NCBI GenBank assembly: GCA_045120955.1
Contig: JBGVFH010000048.1
Coordinates: forward strand, 3,437-67,436
Length of the DNA stretch: 64,000 nucleotides
Source: JAZMZS01 sp045120955
Lineage (GTDB): Bacteria; Bacillota; Clostridia; Oscillospirales; CAG-272
Reading direction: 5' to 3'
In this document: positions 59,149 through 64,000 of the stretch, in pieces
How the letters are laid out: each line of letters starts with the position of its first letter
Position numbering within the stretch: the stretch's first letter is position 1
Translations under genes and position numbers: made by a program
Notes under the pieces: generated by a model
The model's database searches: none
Seen by the model: the letters and a program-made list of their open reading frames with translations, nothing else
What the model was told of the DNA's origin: nothing

Positions 59149-60789
59149 ATGGATTTTAATTTCAGCTTGATCTTCCCCTCGATGGAAAAGCAAAAACAAT
59201 CGTATAACGAGGATGTGCGCCCAAACATTACACACCGAACCTGTGATGAGCTCGGCCTTTTATATATGTTTGATATGAAAAGCTGTGATGTCTCCGACTT
59301 TTTTACCTCTGACAAGGAGGTAATGGAGTATCGCATGGAGGCCTTCCGCGATATGCTTGACAATCCCACGCTGAAGGAAGTGCTGATGTCGGTCGTGCCT
59401 GTTCTCAATGATATAACAGAGCTTCGACGTCTTGACAGCGAAGCATCCGAGACTACAGAGTCGTATCTTCTCAGCATCACCGAGATCGAGCTATACATAA
59501 GCTGCGTTGACAGACTTAACAACGGGTTGAAGGAGATCAGAGACAAGCTTTCCAGCAGAGCGTTTATTACGCTTTCCGACAGAATAAAGGAGCTTGCCGA
59601 GAGCGACTATTACAAAAACCTCAATAAAAAGCTCGGAGAGCTGACCCAAAGAGTAAGGGAGATACGCAGTATCACGGTAGGTGTCAACCTCGACGCCCAG
59701 CTCCGCCCCTCAAATGCGGGGGTACTGTCTATAAATTCCGAGCCGTTCAAGAGCGGAGAGCTTCTTGAAAAGATACTGCGGCTCAACTTCAAGGACGATG
59801 AGTACACTTGTATTGCCAGCCTTGTTCCTTTCGGAAAGGGACAAAACGAAAATACAAAGACAGCGCTCTCTTATGCTTTTAATACCGCTATAAACGATGT
59901 CTTCAAATCTTCAATTAAATCATGGAAGCATATAGTGCATGAGTATGTGCTTGACAATACGGATTTTCTTCTTCGCATCCAGCCCGAATTTGAGTTTCTT
60001 TCAAAAGGAACGGATTTTCTCCGTGCGCTGAGCAATATCGGCTGTCCTTTGTGCGTTCCTGAGATCACCTCGGAAGAGAACAAGGACTTTACAGCCAAGG
60101 GGCTTTACAATCCGTCTGTCGCCCTTCAGATAAGCGACAGCATCGTACAAAATGACATTTCGTTTGATGATGAGGGCAGGATTTTTGTTCTTACGGGTCC
60201 GAACAGAGGAGGAAAGTCTGTTATCACTTGTGCTGTCGGACTTGCGCAGGCAATGGTTCAGCTCGGTATGTTTGCTCCTGCCGAGAGCATAAGAATAAGT
60301 CCGGTAGACGGTCTGTTCACGCACTTTCCGATAGGTGCTGATGATACGATAGACAAGGGAAGACTCGGAGAGGAGTGTGTTCGTCTCGGAGTTATGTTTG
60401 ACAAGATCACGGACAATTCTCTTGTTCTTCTCGATGAATCCTTTTCATCGACCGGTGCGTACGAGGCTTCGTACATAGCGGCAGATGTGCTCATGGCATT
60501 TTCGAAGATCGGATGCAGAGTTATTTTTTCAACTCACCTGCATGAGCTTTCAGCTCAGCTTGATGATATAAACCGCCGCTGCGAGGAGTTTGGTGGGGCA
60601 AAGATCGATTCTCTTGTTGCAAGAATAACAGACGGCAAACGGTGCTTCCGCATCGACAGAGTAAAGCCTGACGGAAAGAGCTACGCAAGAGATATTGCAA
60701 ACAAGTACGGTCTTTCCTTCGAGCAGATAATTGACAGATACTCCTCGGCAAAGGGTGTGGCGGCATCGGAGAATACCGACAATGCATAA
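59149..60789 (+). CDS. MutS-family ATPase lacking the mismatch-recognition domain
   Basis: A 546-residue protein with the MutS core/clamp helices and the C-terminal ATPase, but no N-terminal FxE mismatch domain and no Smr nuclease tail. ATPase motifs: Walker A TGPNRGGKS (residues 349-357), the GADDTIDKGRLGEE segment (compare the GASDDLASGQSTFMxE of MutS), Walker B LVLLDESFSSTGAYEA (about 425) and STHLHEL (about 461). It therefore belongs to the short MutS relatives of unknown role, not mismatch repair proper, which is supplied by mutSL at 9.9-14.6 kb. The ATG at 59149 follows AAAGAGG; the frame is open upstream through the promoter. An Lrp regulator gene follows after 35 bases. Confidence 0.87.
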   Translation: MDFNFSLIFPSMEKQKQSYNEDVRPNITHRTCDELGLLYMFDMKSCDVSDFFTSDKEVMEYRMEAFRDMLDNPTLKEVLMSVVPVLNDITELRRLDSEASETTESYLLSITEIELYISCVDRLNNGLKEIRDKLSSRAFITLSDRIKELAESDYYKNLNKKLGELTQRVREIRSITVGVNLDAQLRPSNAGVLSINSEPFKSGELLEKILRLNFKDDEYTCIASLVPFGKGQNENTKTALSYAFNTAINDVFKSSIKSWKHIVHEYVLDNTDFLLRIQPEFEFLSKGTDFLRALSNIGCPLCVPEITSEENKDFTAKGLYNPSVALQISDSIVQNDISFDDEGRIFVLTGPNRGGKSVITCAVGLAQAMVQLGMFAPAESIRISPVDGLFTHFPIGADDTIDKGRLGEECVRLGVMFDKITDNSLVLLDESFSSTGAYEASYIAADVLMAFSKIGCRVIFSTHLHELSAQLDDINRRCEEFGGAKIDSLVARITDGKRCFRIDRVKPDGKSYARDIANKYGLSFEQIIDRYSSAKGVAASENTDNA

Positions 60790-60824
60790 ATAACAAACAA
60801 ATCGATACAGGAGATGTATTTTAT

Positions 60825-61319
60825 ATGGAAAAAGATATTATAAACAACGAGCTTCTTGAAATCATCGAGAAGGATGCGCGGCTCACAAACGAGCAGATAG
60901 CTATCATGCTCGACAAGGATGTCGGTGACATAAAAAAGATCATCGGAGAATATACGGAAAACGGCATAATTCTCGGATACAAGGCGCTTATCGACTGGGA
61001 TAAGACCGCCCGTGAATATGTAAATGCCGTGATCGAGCTGAAGATCACTCCTCAGAGAGACATCGGCTTTGATAAGGTAGCGGAGCGAATTTACAATTAT
61101 CCCGAGGTGCAGAGCTTGTATCTTATGTCGGGTGCGTACGATCTTTTGGTAATACTTGAGGGTAAGACTATGCGTGAGGTAGCACTGTTTGTAGCGCAAA
61201 AGCTGGCTCCCGTCGAAGGAGTTCTCTCGACCGCTACCCACTTTGTACTTCGTAAATACAAGGATAAGGGTGTTATATACGGTCCTGCAATTATTGATGA
61301 AAGAGGAAACTGCCTGTAA
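60825..61319 (+). CDS. Lrp/AsnC-family transcriptional regulator
   Basis: A 164-residue regulator with an N-terminal winged helix-turn-helix (about 4-60: LLEIIEKDARLTNEQIAIMLDKDVGDIKKIIGEYTENGIILGYKALID, in parts) and a C-terminal RAM/ligand domain (VNAVIELKITPQR, VQSLYLMSGAYDLLVILEG). It probably senses an amino acid and controls the coupled aminotransferase gene, whose ATG overlaps its stop codon by one base (TAATG). The start is ATG after AGGAGATG. Confidence 0.9.
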   Translation: MEKDIINNELLEIIEKDARLTNEQIAIMLDKDVGDIKKIIGEYTENGIILGYKALIDWDKTAREYVNAVIELKITPQRDIGFDKVAERIYNYPEVQSLYLMSGAYDLLVILEGKTMREVALFVAQKLAPVEGVLSTATHFVLRKYKDKGVIYGPAIIDERGNCL

Positions 61320-62503
61320 TGATAGACTATAGTAAAATCGTAGCAGGCAGAGCCGCAGATATAAAGCCCTCGGGAATAAGAAAGTTTTTTGATATTCTCG
61401 AAACCATGAAGGGCGTTGTGTCTCTGACTGTCGGACAGCCTGATTTCCCTACACCTTGGCATATCAGAGATGCTGCTATCGACAGCATACAAAAAGGAAA
61501 AACATATTACACCTCAAACGCAGGTACGGTTGAACTCAGAAAGGAAATTTCTGCGTATCTTTCAAGAACATTTGATATCGACTATAACTACAAGCAGATA
61601 ATAACGACTGTCGGAGGAAGTGAAGCAATAGATATCATTATCCGCTCGGTCGTAGGCGAGGGTGATGAGGTCATCATTCATTATCCCAATTTTGTTTGCT
61701 ATGAGCCGTTAGTACAGCTTTGCGGAGGAAAGCCCGTTATCATAGATACTGAGGAAGAAAGCGGCTTTAAGGTAACGGCAAAGGCTCTCAGAGAAGCGAT
61801 AACCGATCGCACGAAAGCAATCATCATGACCTATCCGAACAATCCGACGGGTGCTGTTATGGATAGAGAGGATTGGGAGGAGATAGCGGATGTACTCAGA
61901 GATACGAACATACTTTTGATATCCGACGAGATATATTCCGAGCTTACATACGGGAAAAAGCACGTCTCTCCCGCATCGGTGTCCGACCTATATGAAAGAA
62001 CAGTAACGGTCGGCGGTTTTTCAAAGGCGTTTGCCATGACCGGATGGCGTCTGGGATATGTTGCGGCTCCGTCCGAGATAATCAATACGGTGCTGAAAAT
62101 TCATCAGTATGCTATCATGTGTGCGCCGACTGCATCGCAGTTTGCGGGTATCGAGGCGCTGAAAAACGGCGAAGAAGATGTAAAAATGATGGTCAGAGAA
62201 TATGACCGCAGACGAAAAGTCTTGCTCTCTGAGTTTAAAAAGATGGGCATAGCGTGCTATGAGCCTAAAGGGGCGTTTTATGTGTTCCCGAACATAAAGC
62301 AGTACGGACTTACGAGCGAAGAATTCGCCGAAAAGCTTTTGTATGAATATAACTGTGCGGTAGTTCCCGGCAGTGCTTTCGGTGAATGCGGCGAGGGATT
62401 TGTGCGTATATCTTATGCATACTCACTTGAGCATTTGTATAAGGGGCTGGAGTGCATAAAGAAGATGATTTCCGATCTTCAAGACAAACCAGAGCTGAAA
62501 TAA
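61319..62503 (+). CDS. Class I/II aminotransferase (AspB/PatA-like)
   Basis: A 394-residue fold-type I PLP aminotransferase of the aspartate/aromatic/branched subgroup. Motifs: VVSLTVGQPDFPTPWHI, TVGGSEAIDIIIRSV, MTYPNNPTGAVM with the Asn that binds PLP, LISDEIYSELTYG, the PLP lysine Lys236 in GGFSKAFAMTGWRLGYV, and the carboxylate-binding Arg in FVRISYAYS. Substrate preference cannot be read from the sequence; an aromatic or branched-chain amino acid is plausible. It is translationally coupled to the Lrp gene (TAATG). Confidence 0.92.
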   Translation: MIDYSKIVAGRAADIKPSGIRKFFDILETMKGVVSLTVGQPDFPTPWHIRDAAIDSIQKGKTYYTSNAGTVELRKEISAYLSRTFDIDYNYKQIITTVGGSEAIDIIIRSVVGEGDEVIIHYPNFVCYEPLVQLCGGKPVIIDTEEESGFKVTAKALREAITDRTKAIIMTYPNNPTGAVMDREDWEEIADVLRDTNILLISDEIYSELTYGKKHVSPASVSDLYERTVTVGGFSKAFAMTGWRLGYVAAPSEIINTVLKIHQYAIMCAPTASQFAGIEALKNGEEDVKMMVREYDRRRKVLLSEFKKMGIACYEPKGAFYVFPNIKQYGLTSEEFAEKLLYEYNCAVVPGSAFGECGEGFVRISYAYSLEHLYKGLECIKKMISDLQDKPELK

Positions 62504-62518
62504 AAAATCAGATGTTAA

Positions 62519-62580
62519 AACAAGAAAAATGCGAGCAACATAGCATTCAGTGCTTCTCGTGTTTTTCTTGTTCTTTTTCT
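62519..62580 (+). terminator. Terminator of the MutS-like/Lrp/aminotransferase unit
   Basis: A 16-bp stem ACAAGAAAAATGCGAG (62520-62535) with 62556-62571, including two G-T wobbles, followed by TCTTTTTCTG. Confidence 0.85.
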
Positions 62581-62624
62581 GCAAAAAAACTTGTCAAATT
62601 ATATAATTTTTTTTGCTAAATTAT

Positions 62625-62653
62625 TTGAAATTTTCTTATATATATGTTATACT
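62625..62653 (+). promoter_or_regulatory. Sigma-A-type promoter of cdaA
   Basis: TTGAAA (62625-62630), a 17-bp spacer and TATACT (62648-62653), 60 bases before the start codon. Confidence 0.7.
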
Positions 62654-62712
62654 GTATATAATAGAGAGTAATATGGCTTTTTACACCTATAAAAATTATA
62701 TCGGGTGGCGTT

Positions 62713-63591
62713 ATGAATAATTTTTTTAATTCTGTCGGGCAGTGGTTTATATCTGTCTTCAGACAAATAAAAATGATAGAGATAAACGATGTTATAGATA
62801 TAGCTATCGTTTCGGTACTGCTTTATTATGCATACAAGTTTATACGGGACAGACGTGCAGGCAAGCTTGCAGGCGGTCTTGTGCTGCTCGGACTTGTGCT
62901 TACCGCAGCCGAGCTTTTCGGTTTTCAGACGCTTCGTTATATCTTTGCAAATATATTCCAGGTAGGTCTTATTGCGGTCGTTATTATATTTCAGCCCGAG
63001 CTTCGCGCAGCACTTGAAAAGGTGGGCGGAGAGTCGCTGAAGAGCATTACGAGCATAAAACCGAGGAATACTATAAACGAGCTTGAGGAAACGGTAAATA
63101 CGCTGTGCAGTGCAGTTTTTGATCTTTCGGGGACAAAGACGGGAGCGCTCATCGTTCTTGAGAACACAACAAAGCTTGGAGACATCGTAAAGACCGGTGT
63201 TGTAGTAAATGCAGACCTTAATTCTTCTTTGATAAAAAACATTTTTTACAACAAGGCGCCGCTTCATGACGGTGCCATGATCATCAGAGAAATGCGTATT
63301 CTTGCTGCGGGGTGTTTTCTTCCTTTGACGGAAAGCTCGGAGCTTTCCAAAGACCTCGGAACAAGACACAGAGCGGCTGTCGGAATGAGCGAGGCGAGCG
63401 ACGCAAAGGTCATCGTAGTTTCCGAGGAGACAGGTACCGTGTCGGTTGCGTATAATGGCAAGCTGAGAAGGAGATATGATTTCGAAACGCTCAAAAACGA
63501 GATAATGTCTTTTTACACGCCCACCAATATCGAGACTAAGCTGAAGGAAAAAAGAAAAGACAGAAGAAAGCCGAGAAGCACAGAAAGATAA
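62713..63591 (+). CDS. cdaA: Diadenylate cyclase CdaA
   Basis: Makes cyclic di-AMP, the second messenger that controls potassium, osmotic balance and cell-wall state in Firmicutes. The 292-residue membrane protein has three hydrophobic segments in the first ~100 residues (about 27-45, 52-68, 77-93). The DisA_N/DAC domain follows with the catalytic motifs Asp186-Gly187-Ala188 (LHDGAMII) and Arg218-His219-Arg220 (GTRHRAAVG). A basic tail (about 272-292) ends the protein. The start is ATG after GGGTGGCG. It is followed by the YbbR-type regulator gene cdaR, as in the standard cdaA-cdaR-glmM operon. Confidence 0.96.
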   Translation: MNNFFNSVGQWFISVFRQIKMIEINDVIDIAIVSVLLYYAYKFIRDRRAGKLAGGLVLLGLVLTAAELFGFQTLRYIFANIFQVGLIAVVIIFQPELRAALEKVGGESLKSITSIKPRNTINELEETVNTLCSAVFDLSGTKTGALIVLENTTKLGDIVKTGVVVNADLNSSLIKNIFYNKAPLHDGAMIIREMRILAAGCFLPLTESSELSKDLGTRHRAAVGMSEASDAKVIVVSEETGTVSVAYNGKLRRRYDFETLKNEIMSFYTPTNIETKLKEKRKDRRKPRSTER

Positions 63592-63666
63592 CGCACAGAA
63601 AAATTGCATAAAAAGAATGCTACCGTTTTTTCGGAAGGGAGTGCGGTTCAGTCCGCTTTCGTGAAG

Positions 63667-64000
63667 ATGAAAAAAATCTTTAAAAAACTGAAAAATATAA
63701 CAGACGGATTGTTTTTAAAGAGCACTTCGTCCAATAAAAAAGAAATAATAGCAAAGCTGTGCTGCGTTTTTTTTGCCATAGTTTTGTGGCTTACCGTGGT
63801 GGGACAGACAAACGACATCGAGCATGAAATGACATATTATTCCGTGCCCGTTACAGTTTCAAATGCTATCTCGCTTTCTGAGAACAGCGGGCTTTCTATC
63901 ATCAGCGGATATGATTACAGCATAAATATAACCGTACGCGGAAGCAGAGCAAAGCTGTCGACTTATACAAGCGAGGACATTATCGCAAGTGTTGATGTAT
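63667..64000 (+). CDS. cdaR: YbbR-domain CdaA regulator CdaR, 5' part (cut by window end)
   Basis: The first 111 codons of a YbbR-like protein. A basic N-terminus (MKKIFKKLKNI) and one membrane segment (about 34-50, FFAIVLWLTVVGQ) are followed by an extracellular beta strand region beginning MTYYSVPVTV, the typical start of a YbbR repeat. CdaR binds and controls CdaA at the membrane. The gene runs off the window end. The ATG at 63667 or a GTG two codons earlier could be the start; the purine-rich GGAAGGGAG is about 20 bases upstream, rather far. It lies 75 bases after cdaA. Confidence 0.85.
   Translation, partial: MKKIFKKLKNITDGLFLKSTSSNKKEIIAKLCCVFFAIVLWLTVVGQTNDIEHEMTYYSVPVTVSNAISLSENSGLSIISGYDYSINITVRGSRAKLSTYTSEDIIASVDV

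Noticed and set aside
62647..63609. A 320-codon minus-strand open frame opposite cdaA
   Set aside because: cdaA has intact DGA and RHR motifs on the plus strand; the opposite frame has no recognisable domain.
63661..63666. GTG two codons before the cdaR ATG as the start
   Set aside because: Possible, but neither codon has a well-placed ribosome site; the ATG was chosen as the simpler option.

Overview
The window comes from an endospore-forming member of the Firmicutes class Clostridia, probably an Oscillospirales/Ruminococcaceae-type gut bacterium. This is inferred from the sporulation genes (spoIIGA-sigE, ymxH, gpr-spoIIP, a sigH-like gene), the Gram-positive polC, the rpsB-to-ispG cell-envelope cluster and the pairing of GluRS with GlnRS. 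Taxonomy was not computed. The DNA is almost entirely chromosomal core. I see no rRNA, tRNA, CRISPR, transposase, integrase or phage structural gene.

Layout. 1-7 kb: the 3' end of mfd, a PrsA-like foldase lipoprotein, spoIIGA-sigE, and a LiaF-like/DUF4097 pair. 7-16 kb: a co-directional DNA/RNA maintenance run (VTT membrane protein, miaB, a YlbF-family gene, mutS, mutL, tgt) ending at a bidirectional terminator. 15.8-17.2 kb: a minus-strand cysteine-desulfurase-like gene with a DUF3343 partner. 17.4-25.7 kb: a metallo-beta-lactamase-fold hydrolase, gltX, glnS, an O-acetylhomoserine sulfhydrylase, a nitroreductase, a PflX-like radical SAM protein, a glycosyltransferase and ymxH. 25.9-34.2 kb (minus strand): ispG, rseP, dxr, cdsA, uppS, frr, pyrH, tsf, rpsB, which covers translation start-up, isoprenoid and lipid-carrier synthesis and membrane proteolysis. 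polC is read divergently from rpsB.

39-41 kb: a LexA-like S24 repressor facing a small membrane-protein gene and an XRE regulator, with matched operators in both promoters. 41-43.3 kb: spoIIP and gpr. 43.5-54 kb: an OppA-like lipoprotein, a DUF4364 protein, a sigH-like sigma factor, a zinc-ribbon protein, rlmB, a large membrane protein that looks like a degenerate P-type ATPase, and a radical SAM/DUF2344 pair. 53.8-64 kb: a spore-type amidase, an mnmM-like methyltransferase, a VanY-type carboxypeptidase, glyS, a degenerate LCP protein, a truncated MutS-family ATPase, an Lrp regulator with an aminotransferase, then cdaA and the start of cdaR.

The most unusual items are: (1) the P-type-ATPase-like pseudoenzyme with an acidic N-terminal half at 48.5-51.2 kb; (2) the self-contained S24 repressor circuit at 39.2-40.9 kb; (3) a dispersed intergenic element with a GCATAG...CACGGATCCT core that follows terminator hairpins at three places; and (4) a spoIIG promoter with a 21-bp spacer and a Spo0A-box-like site. 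All calls come from reading the sequence and recognising families. No database search or folding program was run.
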